Shown here one piece after another: positions 1-10,388 of a stretch of DNA of 64,000 nucleotides (position 1 is its first letter; every line of letters begins with the position of its first letter). This DNA is from Crocodylus rhombifer (taxonomy: Eukaryota; Chordata; Crocodylia; Crocodylidae). A program made the position numbers and the translations under genes. The notes beneath the pieces were generated by a model, which worked only from the letters and a program-made list of their open reading frames with translations, did not search any database and was not told the origin of the DNA. The stretch lies in the NCBI GenBank assembly GCA_038503035.1, contig JAVSML010000030.1, forward strand, positions 1,178,001 through 1,242,000. The letters are read 5' to 3'.

Positions 1-1159
1 AGTGTTTGTAATACATGCATGCAGAAAATCTGTAGACATATTTAGGTCACATTTTGAAAACCAGAGTTAGAGATACAGTCAAAGCCAAGTTTGTGCATCC
101 TGGTACATTTCTACCAATAAAAAAATACTAAATAAAAAATAATTAATTGCACCAGCAATACTATGAGTTTTAGAGGGCTATTCTAATTGTACTTATTCCT
201 TGTTTTACACCACTGAAACTCCAACTGTTTCACTGGAGATATCCCAGTTTACATCTGCATAACAAGGTCAGAGTCAAACCCAAATTGCCTTAGAAAAATA
301 TTGTTGAATGAAGTACCTTTCAAATAAAATGCAATCAACATGAAATTTCAGATCCTTATTGCAGTTTAGAAAATGGCTGTTGAGGGTACAGCTTGACTTC
401 CAGCTTTGTCTTGCCTCTCAGGTTCATTAGGAGTTGCTATATAATATTTTCTACATATCAGAATATTGGGACATATTTACTTTTTCTCTATTGTTATTTT
501 TTTCCCTTTATAAATCTTTGTCAACAATGAATTACTAGCTCACCTGAGACAGGCAGTTAAAGTCAGATACTCTCCCATAATTAGGAAACTTGGAATCTTT
601 GACAGTGAACACCTGGCTTCTCATTACTACCTGAATTTTATACTTCCAAGTGTTAATCTGTCCTCAGGGCTTACCTTCAAGCTTTGCTCCAGTATTCAAT
701 GAAACCACCAGGTTTACCAGGCACTGACACTTTGGAAATGTTTTCCACATGGGAACCAATATGAAACATGTGTGATTATTACCAATTTCTCTGTGTTGAT
801 TTCTATTAAGCTTGTGCCCTAGGAAAAAAACCCATACAGGCAGAAATAAAAGCTCTCGTTAAGTAGTTCTATATAGTGAGATGAGTTCTGTTGAAAATGA
901 GCTGTTTTATAAAGAAGGGGTTGTTATGATGAATGTTATTATCATAATTATAGCTTGGTTTAAAAGGACAGAAGACCTTCTTACACATTTTGCAACCTTG
1001 AGCATTTTCATCTCTTAAACTATTCTTCTCCTAAAAACTACCACATCTGCCATTCTTCAGAACTTTAGATAAAATCTGTAGAGCAGATGGAAGTACAGAA
1101 TCGATCATGCTAAAATTCACAACTGTTTCTTAAAGAAGATTAATAGAATTTAATCAGTG
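1..1159. other. Unique non-coding DNA, no gene seen
   Basis: A+T-rich sequence without a recognisable coding region, repeat family or structural RNA. All six frames are closed at short intervals. I see nothing here that supports a feature call. Confidence 0.6.
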
Positions 1160-1161
1160 TA

Positions 1162-1412
1162 CAGGTAACTCCCACTTAACGCTGTCTCATTTAGCACTAT
1201 TTCACTACAACACTCATTTGAAATTGATACCTGATTTCACTTAGCGCTCAATGAGTTTCATTATAATGCTTGTGGGTGCCATCTTGGGTCATTAAAAACA
1301 ACTGCAGTTGCCATCTTGGGTCATCAGATACTTTTGGTTCCGCTTAACACATGTTTCACTTAGGGCTCGGTTGTTCAGGAACCAATTAAGAGCGCTAAGC
1401 AGGGGTTGTCTA
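1162..1412. mobile_element. Tigger/pogo-like MITE (Tc1-mariner superfamily)
   Basis: A 251-bp non-autonomous DNA element. The left end reads CAGGTAACTCCCACTTAACGC and the inverted right end reads TAGACAACCCCTGCTTAGCGC, so the terminal repeats match over about 21 bp with a few differences. It is flanked by TA at 1160-1161 and 1413-1414, the target duplication expected for Tc1/mariner elements. The inside repeats the 'cacttaacgct / cacttagcgct' theme common in Tigger-type elements. It has no coding capacity. The superfamily is inferred from the TA duplication and end sequence; the exact subfamily is not known to me. Confidence 0.72.
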
Positions 1413-1414
1413 TA

Positions 1415-2981
1415 CAGTAATTTACTATACACCTTTAATGAGCTATTAAGGAAAATGTTTTTAAACTGCATATTGCTGATGTGTATCATAAAGATTGTCC
1501 CAAATTGCAGCCCAAGATGCAAACACCAGCAGCTCTTTCTTTTGAGAAGTTCAAATGCCTTTCGGGATTAGGGTAACTTCTAATTTATATATTTCTGATA
1601 GTCTATCCTGGTACTGACGTTACTGTTAAAGGGATATTGATATTTTAGCCTACAAGTGAACCTTTCACAATGGGAAATGGGCATTGTGCCACTGACTTCA
1701 AAAGGAACATGTTCTGGAGTGACCGTTATTTGCAGCCATCTGTTGGCAGCTGTATGAACCCTCAGTTCCCAAGAAGGGACTGTGGAAAGGACAATCCTTT
1801 CTAATGGGAAGTTAGTGGGACACACTGAACCAGATCCTCAGTTGTCATCAATCACAGGTGCTCTATTGGGTTCGGTAGATCATTTCATACTCTGATCCAC
1901 TGTGCCTCCTATGGCACCACACTGTTCATGCTGCTTCTTGTATTCCAGAAATGCAGCACATACTTTGCTGGCTGATAAAGAGGGGAGACAGATTCATAGT
2001 TCAGCCTTCTCTACCATGGCATGGCCTGTAAGTCCATTTAATTTCCTGAGCATAAGGACTAGCTGTTCCTCATCTTTCTTGTCTCTCTCTTTCAATGCAT
2101 TGACTTTGTGGCTGGTTATTTAATGGGCAAATTCTTTGGGTCTTAGGAGCAATTTATGATATCAGGAGTTTTAACTTCAAAAGGTTCAGCTCCCTGGGAA
2201 ATCTCAGAGAGAAACACTGTTGAAGCACACATTCTGTTAGGCAGAAGTAGTTGCAACACTAAGGCCTAATAAAAAATAATTTCTTTAAACTGCCTTTTAA
2301 TATAATAGCCTGAATGGGATAGTAGAGGACCTAAAAGAGCCACCATTGCTGAAACTGTAGAAACATAGAAGAGTCTTAAACAACACTTCACTGTTGCAAG
2401 TTAGTGGAAGTTAAACTCACAGTGTTAAACTTATCCTTTACTCCAGGGGTATGCCAACTGGACACACAAGTAAATAACAAAAATGAACTCAATAATTTGT
2501 AAGATGATCAGGGGAAAGAGCACCAATTATATGGTTAAAATTGTGCCAGACTTTTGTTTTCATCATCTATAGAGAAACAGGGGATCAAAACAATCGAGGA
2601 AGAGTTTGATGACATCTTTCAGAGGGATGGAAACTCTCAGAACAGCTGAAAGAGCCTGACCACTCCATAATTGATACTCCTGGGAAAGATTTATTTTGCC
2701 CTACAACAGAAACTAAAAAAGGAGCTAGATGATATCTTTGCTTTGGGATTTTCAGAGCAAGTAGAGACACCAACACAGTGAGTACACTCTACTCATTTTA
2801 TGATAAAAAAATAGGACTCCTTGCTTATAAATAAACCTAAATATGTAATGAAATCTGAAAAAAAGAAAAATGTTTCACTACCTAAAACTGGAGAGATTTG
2901 GAGGATATGGCCATTACTACCAGTTGGGTGGTAAAGTATATGGTTTTGGCTATTCCGTATTGTGGTTTTTATGTGGGCAAG
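1415..2981. other. Unique non-coding DNA, no gene seen
   Basis: Only short closed frames. No repeat family is recognised. The short open frames at 1580-1825 and 2585-2776 have no codon pattern or motif that suggests a protein. Confidence 0.5.
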
Positions 2982-3950
2982 ATGGCTCCTGTTTTCCTAG
3001 CTACGTGCTCAGCACATGGAAAGCTGGGGCCTGTATCTGGAAAAAGTATATAAAACCCTCGGGACTCATTGGCCAGAGGAAGCAGAAGATCCTCCAGGCA
3101 AATTGTTGGGAAAAAGTTTGGACTGTGGCACTGCCTGACTGGACAAGACCATGGTGGTATCATGCAGGGGGAAACAAGGTGAACTAGGCTGGTTTGGGGA
3201 AGAAGAGAAGCTGCTAGGGGCTGCTGAAGAGTGAAGTCTCCTCTGAGGGAAAGGAATTTGCAGATAGTGAAAAGGGAAACTCAGCAGGCCATATAATCCA
3301 GCCCAGATGTTTTGGGGTGTGTGCATGCTAGCTGGAGCCACAGTCACTCCCCCGCCCAACCCCCCCCCCCTCCACACAGACACACACACACACACACACA
3401 CACACACTCAGCCTCTCTGTGCGAGCAACGATCAGCAGTCTACCCCTTCTCCAGGAGCAATGAGGGACCCTTTGCAACGCAGAAGGACCCACAATCTCAA
3501 GCAGCTCCCTACAGCTCAGTGAACACAAGGAGCAACTCAGGACTCTCCGGTGTGGGCCCCCCTCTCCAGCCCACTGCTGAAGGGCAGGTATAGGGGTGCA
3601 GGCCCCCAGAGTTACCCGCTGAGGCACCCCAAATCCCAGACTGCCTTGGTATGGGTGAAGCCTTCCCAAGAGGGTGCCACCTATAGACTTTGCTCTGTAT
3701 TTGATAGTGTTTTAAAATTATATTTAAATGTTTTCTTTTGTTTTGTTCTATTCTTTGTAATAAACTTGGGTTTTTGTGTTTATACTGATGGCAAGAAAGG
3801 CGGTTTTGTTTACACAGGATGCCCCAGGAGATATAGTGTTTCCAGATTTTCTGGGTGGGGGCTCAAGCCACAGGTATAATTTATGAGGTACCCCAAAATT
3901 TGAACCTAGCCCTTATTGCTGCCAACTGGTGCCCTGGCAGAAGGGTTACA
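2982..3950 (+). mobile_element. LTR-like retroelement relic
   Basis: The first ~150 bp (about 2982-3130) match, in inverted orientation, a second relic at 7665-7832, so this is an interspersed repeat. A TATA-like tatataaaa lies at 3047-3055 and an AATAAA polyadenylation signal at 3759-3764, followed by a G/T-rich stretch; the block ends near a TTACA at 3946-3950. This order suits a long terminal repeat, but I see no clean TG...CA ends or target duplication, and no gag or pol sequence beside it. In the second copy the equivalent of this TATA box is not conserved and another TATA sits further downstream, so the promoter call is weak. A C-run and CA microsatellite lie inside. Confidence 0.4.
3352..3408. 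repeat. Poly-C plus (CA)n microsatellite
   Basis: A run of C with few interruptions (about 3352-3371) passes into a (CA)n tract of about 14 units. It is a simple repeat likely to vary in length between individuals. The open frames across it are artefacts of the dinucleotide repeat. Confidence 0.9.
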
Positions 3951-3989
3951 TACAGATGTTTTCCACACTGGGTATATCAGTCAGGTTCT

Positions 3990-4039
3990 GAGAAGTGCCC
4001 CAAAGGCTCCAGAGGTGATACTGGGAACTATAGACCGGT
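3990..4039 (+). mobile_element. Old CR1 LINE, left part (split by MITE)
   Basis: The sequence just before the MITE encodes the residues G-N-Y-R-P-V, the conserved CR1 reverse-transcriptase motif upstream of the fingers. The copy resumes after the MITE at 4296, where serine- and isoleucine-rich RT residues continue. The left boundary is uncertain because the copy has decayed. Confidence 0.6.
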
Positions 4040-4295
4040 GGGCACATCTACATGTGACACTATGGCAATGTAGCATCAACAGGCAAAAACCATGACATCA
4101 CAGCTACATTACCATAGCAACACACTTACTCATTACAGCGCACTGCTATGGCAACATAGCAGCTAAAAATAACCATGTGCAGCCAGCACAGCGCAATACG
4201 GGCTGTTACTACATCATCATTTAGTACTTCCAAAGGGAAGTACTAAATGACAGTGCAGTAACCACGGCACCATACAGCCATATGCAGACACTCCC
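4040..4295. mobile_element. 256-bp MITE with central hairpin (copy 1)
   Basis: Non-autonomous DNA element inserted in the old CR1. The ends are inverted: GGGCACATCTACATGTG on the left and GGGAGTGTCTGCATATG read inward from the right. The flanks are GGT (4037-4039) and AGT (4296-4298), a possible imperfect 3-bp target duplication. Near the right end, about 4204-4263, lies an inverted repeat centred on TTTAGTACTTCC aaag GGAAGTACTAAA. A second copy of almost the same length (255 bp) with the same hairpin lies at 29378-29632. The GGGC..GTCTACA type of end recalls reptile Harbinger-like MITEs, which is an inference. Confidence 0.72.
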
Positions 4296-5262
4296 AGTGA
4301 GTCTCATTTCCATCTCTAGCAAGTTGATAGAGTCTATAATGAAAAATAAAATCAGCAGTCACATGGACAAACCACTTGGGGAAGAACCAACATGGTTTTT
4401 GTAAAGGGAAATTCTGCCTCACTACACTGCTAGAGTCCTTTGAGGGTGTTAAAAAGCACATAGACAAGGGGGATCCAAATGACTTACAATATCTGGACTT
4501 TGAGAAACCACTTTTTAAAGAAAACTTTGGTGCCAGAGTATTGGGGGTAAAGATTTTTTGTGGACTGAGAGCTGTTTAAAAGATAGGAAGATAAGGGTAG
4601 GGCTAAATGGTCACTTTTCAGGATGGAGGTAGGGTAAAAGTGGGATTCCACAGGGATCTGGGCTGGGCCCTATTTTGTTTAATATTTCCATCAATGACCT
4701 GGAAATGGGAGTGCACAGTGAAATCTCCAAGTTTGCAAATGAAATCAAATTATTCCGAGTAGTCAAGTTCCAAGCTGATGGAGAGGAGTTGTAGAAAAAT
4801 CTCACCAAGCTAAGTGAATGGGCAAAAAAAAAAAGTGAATGAACTTCAGTGTTGACAAATGCAAAGTAATGCACCTAGGGAAAAATAATCTAAACTGTAT
4901 GCACACAGTGCTGGGTTCTGAACTAACTGTTATGACTCAGGAAAGAGGCTTTGGAGTCACTATAGAATCTTGAAAAATATCAGCTCAGTGTATAGCAGCG
5001 ACCAAAAAAGCCAGTAACATATTGGGCATCATTAAGAAGGGAATTAAAAACAAAACAGAGCATCATTGTGCCATTATATACAAACCCATGCTATATTCAT
5101 ATATTGAATGCTGTGTGCAGTTCTGATCCCCACATCTCAAAAAGGATGCAGTAGACTCAGAAAGGGTACAGAGAAGAGCAACTCAAATTATCAGGAGCAT
5201 GGAATAGTTGCCATACCAGGAGAGACTAAAATGGCTAGGAGAACAACGGGGGAGGGGGGGGG
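4296..5262 (+). pseudogene. Old CR1 LINE reverse transcriptase relic, right part
   Basis: A decayed CR1-family ORF2 on the plus strand. At 4376-4510 the frame reads N-Q-H-G-F-C-K-G followed by L-D-F-E-K, the region leading into RT motif A. At 4640-4710 the codons give G-I-P-Q-G-S-G-L-G-P-I-L-F-N-I, which is RT motif B, and then K-F-A-N-E-I-K where an active CR1 has F-A-D-D-T-K, so the catalytic aspartates are lost. Downstream, 4860-5240 carries the C-terminal region (K-V-M-H-L-G, then the E-R-V-Q-R-R-A area). Frames are broken by many stops. It is more diverged than the other CR1 copies here and is cut at about 5262 by a younger CR1 fragment. Confidence 0.78.
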
Positions 5263-5738
5263 TGTCAGCCTTTGACACTGTCTCTCACCCCATCCTCATC
5301 AATAAATTAAGTGACTGTGGCATTGATACCTACACAGATGGATGGGTAAAAAATTGGCTGATGGGGCGCACCCAGAGAGTAGTGGTGGTTGGGTTGTACT
5401 CAACTTGGCTCGGTCCTTGGGCCCACACTGTTTAACATTTTCATCAGCGACTTGGACGAAGGGGTGGAAAGCACGCTGTCCAAGTTTGCTGATGACGCTA
5501 AGATGTGGGGGGAGGTAGACGCACTTGAAGGGAGAGAGAGGCTGCAAATAGATTTAGACAGACTACAAAAGTAGGCAGATGAGAATAGGATGGGGTTCAA
5601 TGTAGACAAAGACAGGGTGCTGCACCTTGGGAGAAGGAATCCACAGCATACATACAGGCTGGGCAGTTCCCCTCTTGAAACCAGAGGCAGAGGCAGAACG
5701 GGATCTTGGAGTCATTATTGACTCCAAAATTCCTAGTC
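5263..5738 (+). pseudogene. CR1 LINE fragment, reverse transcriptase core
   Basis: Starts abruptly at A-F-D-T-V-S-H-P, the end of RT motif A, after a G-rich run in the older CR1. It continues through the [15 protein letters not shown] segment. A frame change near 5395 leads into [15 protein letters not shown] (motif B end) and K-F-A-D-D-A-K-M-W (motif C, both aspartates kept). The copy stops near the V-I-I-D-S-K motif at about 5738, so it lacks both the 5' part and the true 3' tail. Compared with its neighbour it is clearly younger. No target duplication can be defined because the 3' end is missing. Confidence 0.8.
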
Positions 5739-6113
5739 CCAATCCCAGCTCTGCTGGGCAGGAAACTACAAAAGAGCTCAGAAGAAAGGTCAGCCTTATC
5801 TTGGCTTGGGCCTAAACTGGGCAGCAAAAACTATACTGCACTGAGGCCTAGATCAACAATGAGGAATGCCAGGTCTCACCCTGGCTTAAACCATGCCAGA
5901 CTTTACTCTGGACCAAATCTGCCAACCAACCATATGGCTAGGGGTTCAGCCACACAGCTTGGCTAACAAGCAATAGCTGTGAAACAGCAAAAAGGGCCCA
6001 GGCTGTAACCTGAACATCCAGTCTCAACTATACCATAATGCTGAGACACTACAATTCCCAAACACAGGAACCACTAACTGCCAGGACCTATTCCTGAGCT
6101 GTTTGCTGCAGGG
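5739..6113. other. Non-coding spacer
   Basis: No recognised family. The sequence is moderately G+C-rich with short closed frames and leads directly to the target duplication of the fold-back hAT element. Confidence 0.4.
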
Positions 6114-6121
6114 ATTAATAC

Positions 6122-7389
6122 CAGAGGTGCACCAGTACATTGGTCTGATATGGGATTGGCACCTACATAAAGAAAATTGACTATATCAGAAATTGGCCTC
6201 ACGTGGCTGATAATTTGACTGATGAATGCCCTGTGCATGTGCGCAGCCACAGCACAGCACGTAGGCAGTGATGAGCACTGTCAGACAGCTTGGAGACAGG
6301 TCCAGCTCATCATATCCTGCAAAACCTGTGGCTACAGGGGGCACCGCAGCCAAGGGGCCCCCTGCATCCAGCCACTCACCCCCGCCCACCACTGCCACCA
6401 CCAGGTTCATGTCCAGCTGCTTCCCACACGCCCCTGCCACCACCACCAGCTTCTTCACAGCAGAGGGCCCCAAAACTATTTTTTGCAGGGGGCCCCAAAA
6501 AATTGTGGGCTGGCCCTGCTTCGAGAGCTGTGTAAAGCTGGTAAGTCTGCTGTAGCAGAAAGGGAGAGGGGAGGAAAGGGGCATGGGGGGCAGAACAAGG
6601 CCCCTGTGGTGAGGGAGGGAGTGCGGCTGGGGCTGCCCGGCTGGGGTGGAATGGGGGGGGGCATGGGACAAAGCTGCAGCTCATCTGGTCGGCACGAGGG
6701 GGCGGGGGCAGCTCCTGCCACTGTGTGCACCCCAGGAGGGCACAGGGAGGCATGTTCCTCCAGATCTGCACATGGGGTGGGGCAGCTGCCACTGCAGGCT
6801 GGGACCACAGCTACATGGGCTCTTCCCTATAGGAGCTGAGCTGGGCTGTGCCCAGGGCAAGGCAGGCAGCAACACTGGGAGAGGAGCTACAGGAGGGCCA
6901 TGGTGAATTTGGGGTCGCTGCAGCCCCCCTGTAGCCCCTCTCCCAGCATTGCCACCTCCTGCCCCAACTGCAGCCCGGCCCAGCCCCTTCCAGGAAGAGC
7001 CTGGTGCAGCCCTGGTCACAGCCCGAAGCTATAGCCTGCCCCACCCTGCACACAAATCTAGAGGCACACACCCTCCCTGTGCCATCCCAAGGTGCACACA
7101 GTGATGGGTGCTTCCCCCCCTCTCCCCACAACTTCTGGATGAGCCACAGCTCCATTCTGTGCCCACCCTGCCCCGGCTGGCAAGAACCTGTCCCAGCCCC
7201 TGCCCCAGCCCCACTCCTTCATGCTCCTTCCTTCCTTCCTCTCCTTCCACCACAACAGACTTAACAGCTGGATGTAGCTCTTCAAGCTGCAGGGCTGTGT
7301 ATCAGAAATTAGATCAGTATTGGCCAATAAGCCTCCTTAAAAATCAGCTATCGGTATCAGCCTCCAAAATCTCTAGCAGTATACCCCTA
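6122..7389. mobile_element. Fold-back hAT element, non-autonomous
   Basis: A 1,268-bp element bounded by exact 8-bp direct repeats ATTAATAC at 6114-6121 and 7390-7397, the hallmark of hAT transposition. Its ends, CAGAGGTGCACCAG and TAGGGGTATACTGC (read inward from the right), are imperfect inverted repeats of the 'gaggtgcacc' type. The G+C-rich inside forms long imperfect inverted arms, roughly 6513-6806 and 7013-7293, with a spacer near 6807-7012. For example AGCTGTGTAAAGCTGGTAAG on the left corresponds to the complement of the sequence around 7255-7285. Long open frames inside are by-products of high G+C. No transposase residues are seen, so it must have moved with an enzyme supplied in trans. 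Confidence 0.82.
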
Positions 7390-7397
7390 ATTAATAC

Positions 7398-7664
7398 CCT
7401 CATGGCATTAACCCACTTAAGAAAAAAAGGGGAAAGAGGGAGGAAATAGGAGTCTCAAACTCTAATACAATCTTTCACTCCCTGTACCTGATGCTTTCCC
7501 ATCCCATATCTTTTGCTTGCCTCTGCAGTGAAGGTAAGGGGGAGAGCTCCCCATAGGGAGCAGGTTTTCTGGATCCTAGTTCAGCTGTGCAGTCATCAGC
7601 AGCCCCAGGAGAAAAAGATAGAAACTTTAGTTAAGTTGTTCTTATATACCTGGTGTGACAGCAC
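7398..7664. other. Spacer; may include outer part of the LTR-like relic
   Basis: The stretch next to the LTR-like relic holds, on the minus strand, a TATA-like GTATATAAG near 7641-7649. It may be a continuation of the relic at 7665-7832, but it has no counterpart I could align in the copy at 2982-3950. Confidence 0.35.
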
Positions 7665-7832
7665 CAAACCTTGTCCAATTAGGAAGTCCCATGCTCCAGC
7701 CTTCCTCTTACTCAATTTGTCTGGAGGACCTTCTGCTTCCTCTGGCCAATGAGGCCAGAGGGTTTTACAAATTTTGCCCAGATACAGGCCCCAGCTTGCC
7801 ATGTGCTGAGCAACAGGGGCTATATTGCACAT
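7665..7832 (-). mobile_element. LTR-like relic, inverted second copy
   Basis: The reverse complement of this stretch aligns with 2982-3130, including the words GCTCAGCACATGG, AGCTGGGGCCTGTATCTGG and CATTGGCCAGAGGAAGCAGA. The shared part ends near a T-rich spacer; beyond it the two copies differ. It is therefore a second member of one interspersed family, about 4.6 kb away and in the opposite direction. No coding content. Confidence 0.6.
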
Positions 7833-8211
7833 GTGCACACACACACAACTCAGTGTGTGTGTGGGTGTTGCATATAAATGTATTGGCTGGAAAAGTGTTC
7901 TTACATGTTTGTTTACCTTTCTGTGATTTAGCTTCCCAGACACAGGAAACCTGGGAAACAGGCATGTTAAAAACACAGGTTACATTATGCAAAAGCTTGA
8001 AACTTTTTTGATTTAATGAAGGGGTATCTTTCAATTTTTCCTCTTCAACTTCCCATAAGTAATCCACCAATTCACAGAAAAATGAAAAGAAAGAACTAAG
8101 AAGCAAATTAACAAACATGGCACTTCATAGTTTCATAGTTTCTAGGGTTGGAAGGGACCTAAGTAGATCATCTAGTCCGACCCCCTGCCATGGCAGGAAA
8201 GAATACTGGGG

Positions 8212-8589
8212 TCAAAAGACCCCAGCAAGATGTTCATCTAACTTCCTCTTAAAAACCCCCAAGGTAGGAGCCTGCACCACTTCTCTTGGAAATTGGTTCC
8301 AGACCCTAGTTGCCCTGACTGTGAAGTAGCGCCTCCTGATGTCTAACCTAAACCTACCCTCTGCCAGCTTGTGACCGTTATTCCTGGTCACTCCTGGCAG
8401 TGCTCGGGAGAACAGTGACTCCCCCAATGCCTGCTGATCCCCCCTGACTAGTTTATAACAGGCCACAAGATCCCCCCTCAGCCTTCTCTTTTGGAGGCTG
8501 AACAGGTTCAGGTCCCGTAGCCTCTCCTCATAGGGCCTGCCCTGCTGCCCCCTGGTCATACGAGTGGCCCTCCTCTGGACCCTCTCCAT
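8212..8589 (-). pseudogene. CR1 ORF2 C-terminal fragment
   Basis: 125 residues of the C-terminal region after RT, with the CR1 signatures [23 protein letters not shown] and Y-F-T-V-R-A-T-R-V-W-N, ending in the usual L-x-G-V-F-K-R-K-L-D segment. This region follows the thumb in CR1 proteins; its function is not well defined. The next upstream piece, 8635-8871, carries the V-I-I-D-S-K-M-N-M segment in another frame. The pieces together are the 3' half of ORF2. Confidence 0.85.
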
Positions 8590-8867
8590 GCTGTCGACAT
8601 CCCTTTTGAAGTGTGGCGCCCAGAACTGGACGCACTACTCCAGCTGCAGCCTGACCAGTGCCGCATAAAGGGGGAGGATCACCTCTTTAGACCTGCTCGA
8701 GATGCATCTGTGGATGCATGACAAGGTGCGGTTGGCCTTCCTAACTGCCTCCCCACACTGCCGGCCCATGTTCATCTTGGAGTCAATGATGACCCCCAGA
8801 TCCTTTTCCACCTCCATGCTGACAAGAGGGGAGTTCCCTAACCGGTAGGTATGGTGCCGGTTGTTCC

Positions 8868-9389
8868 TCACATCACCTTACACTTGTCTGTATTGAAACC
8901 CATCCTATTCTCATCCATCCACCCTTGTAACCTGTCTAGGTCTGATTGTAGCCTGTTGCATCCTTCCAGTGTGCCCACGTCCCCACACATCTTAGTGTCA
9001 TCAGCAAATTTGAACAGGGTGCTTTTTCCCCCCTCGTCCAAATCACTGATGAAGATGTTGAACAGTGCAGGCCTGAGGACCGAGCCCTGGGGAACCCCAC
9101 TGCCCACGTCCTTCCAGGTTGAGAAGGACCCATCCACTACCACCCTCTGGGTGCAGCCCTCCAGCCAGCTGGCGACCCATTTTACTGTGTGGGTGTCTAC
9201 ACCACAGCCCCCCAGTTTCTTAATGAGAACGGGGTGAGAGACAGTGTCAAAAGCCTTCCGGAAGTCCAGGAAGACTATATCTACTGCTACCCCTGCATCT
9301 AATGATCTGGTGATCTGATCGTAAAAGGCCACCAGGTTGGTCTGACAGGACCTGCCACTGACGAACCCGCGTTGGTTGCCCCTAAGCAT
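8868..9389 (-). pseudogene. CR1 ORF2 reverse transcriptase fragment
   Basis: An open frame of 173 residues holding the catalytic core: F-L-D-F-R-K-A-F-D-T-V-S-H (motif A) at about residues 40-52, G-V-P-Q-G-S-V-L (motif B) near 98-105, and F-A-D-D-T-K-M (motif C) near 128-134. All catalytic aspartates are present. The frame breaks at about 8870 near the K-V-M-H-L-G segment and continues in other frames at 8635-8871 and 8212-8589. The fragment lacks the endonuclease and the N-terminal RT region, so it cannot encode an active enzyme. Identity as CR1-clade RT is firm. Confidence 0.88.
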
Positions 9390-9533
9390 GCAGTCCCCTG
9401 CTGGCCCCTCCTAGATGTGCGCCAGCATAATTTTCTCAAACAGCTTGCCTAGGATCGAGGTAAGACTAACCGGCCTATAGTTTCCTGGGTCCTCCTTCCT
9501 GCCTTTTTCAAAGATGGGAACCACATTGGCCCA

Positions 9534-10012
9534 GTTTTGGGCTCCACAATTCAAAAGAGATGTGGAGAAGTTTGAGATAGTCCAGAGAAGAACCACGCAC
9601 ATGATCAGAGATCAGGAAAACAGACCTTACGATGACAGGCTGAGAGCCATGGGGCTCTTTAGCCTGGAAAAGCGCAGGTTCAGTGGTGATCTGATGGCCA
9701 CCTATAAGTTTATCAGGGGTGACCACCAGGATCTGGGGGAACGTTTGTTCACCAGAGCATCCCAAGGGATGACAAGGTTTAATGATCATAAACTACCATG
9801 AGACCATTTCAGGCTGTCCAAGCCCCCAAGGTCTGGAACAGCCTACCATCGGAGGTGGTTCAAGCACCTACATTGAACACCTTCAAGAGCAAATTGGATG
9901 CTTGCTTTACTGGGATCCTATGACACCAGCTGGCTTCCTGCCCTTTGGGCAGGGGGCTGGACTGGATGATCTTCCAAGATCCCTTCCAGGCCAAATGTCT
10001 ATGAAATCTATG
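9534..10012 (+). mobile_element. CR1 LINE, group B, 5'-truncated
   Basis: Begins inside ORF2 at the residues corresponding to F-W-A-P-Q-F-K-R-D-V-E and continues through I-V-Q-R-R-T-T-H-M-I-R and [14 protein letters not shown] in one open frame to about 9801. The remaining C terminus is in another frame. The 3' end reads gatcttccaagatcccttcc followed by a tail with repeated ATGAAATCT at about 10000-10012. It matches the 3' end of the 24156-27580 copy, so both belong to group B. Its 5' break is joined directly to the 5' break of the group A copy on the other strand. Confidence 0.88.
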
Positions 10013-10388
10013 AAAGGTGCTGCATCTAGGGAGAAGGAGCCAGCAACACACCTATAGGCTGGGAAACATCCTTCTTGTCAACACAGTGGCAGAAAGAGAT
10101 CGTGGAGTCATTATTGACTCCAGGATGAACATGAGCCACCAATGAGAGCGAGCGGTCAGTAAGGCTAACCGCACCTTCAGGAGGTGCTACTTCACTGTCA
10201 GGGTGGCTAGGATCTGGAACCAGCTTCCAAGCGAAGTGGTGCTGGCTCCTACCCTGGGGGTCATCATTGATTGTCTACAATCACTTTGCCGGGGTTGTTT
10301 GACCCCAGTACTCTTTTCTGCCATGGCAGGGGGTCAGACTTGATGATCTGCTCAGGTCCCTTCTGACCCTACTAACTATGAAACTATT
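10013..10388 (+). mobile_element. CR1 LINE remnant, group A, internally deleted
   Basis: Contains the H-L-G ... Y-R-L-G segment, then the V-I-I-D-S-R-M-N-M segment, then jumps at about 10180 (after N-R-T) directly to the Y-F-T-V-R-V-A-R-I-W-N segment. Compared with the group A copies about 300 bp of ORF2 are missing. The 3' end (gatgatctgctcaggtccc... then ACTATGAAACTATT) is a group A tail. It meets the tail of the next, minus-strand copy, so the two CR1s are joined tail to tail. Confidence 0.8.

Larger units (their letters stand above)
8124..9533 (-). mobile_element. CR1 LINE, group A, 5'-truncated
   Basis: The left end carries the CR1 3' tail in antisense (repeats of TTCATAG followed by tctagggttggaagggacc). 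Going leftward on the minus strand the copy runs from the RT fingers region to the ORF2 C terminus and tail. It is truncated at its 5' side at about 9533, within the sequence for the G-N-Y-R-P-V/S-L-T segment, and there it abuts a plus-strand CR1 head to head. 'Group A' is my label for copies with this tail; others are at 10389-13254 and 24002-28722. CR1 elements are normally truncated at the 5' end like this. Confidence 0.9.

Noticed and set aside
3307..3669. Open frames across the CA repeat (3307-3522, 3312-3593, 3328-3669)
   Set aside because: They are T-H-T-H or C-V-C-V translations of the microsatellite and not genes.
6222..7449. Many long open frames on both strands (for example 6222-6839 +, 6186-6671 -)
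   Set aside because: They overlap on both strands within a G+C-rich fold-back element; stops are rare because of base composition, and no protein motif is present.
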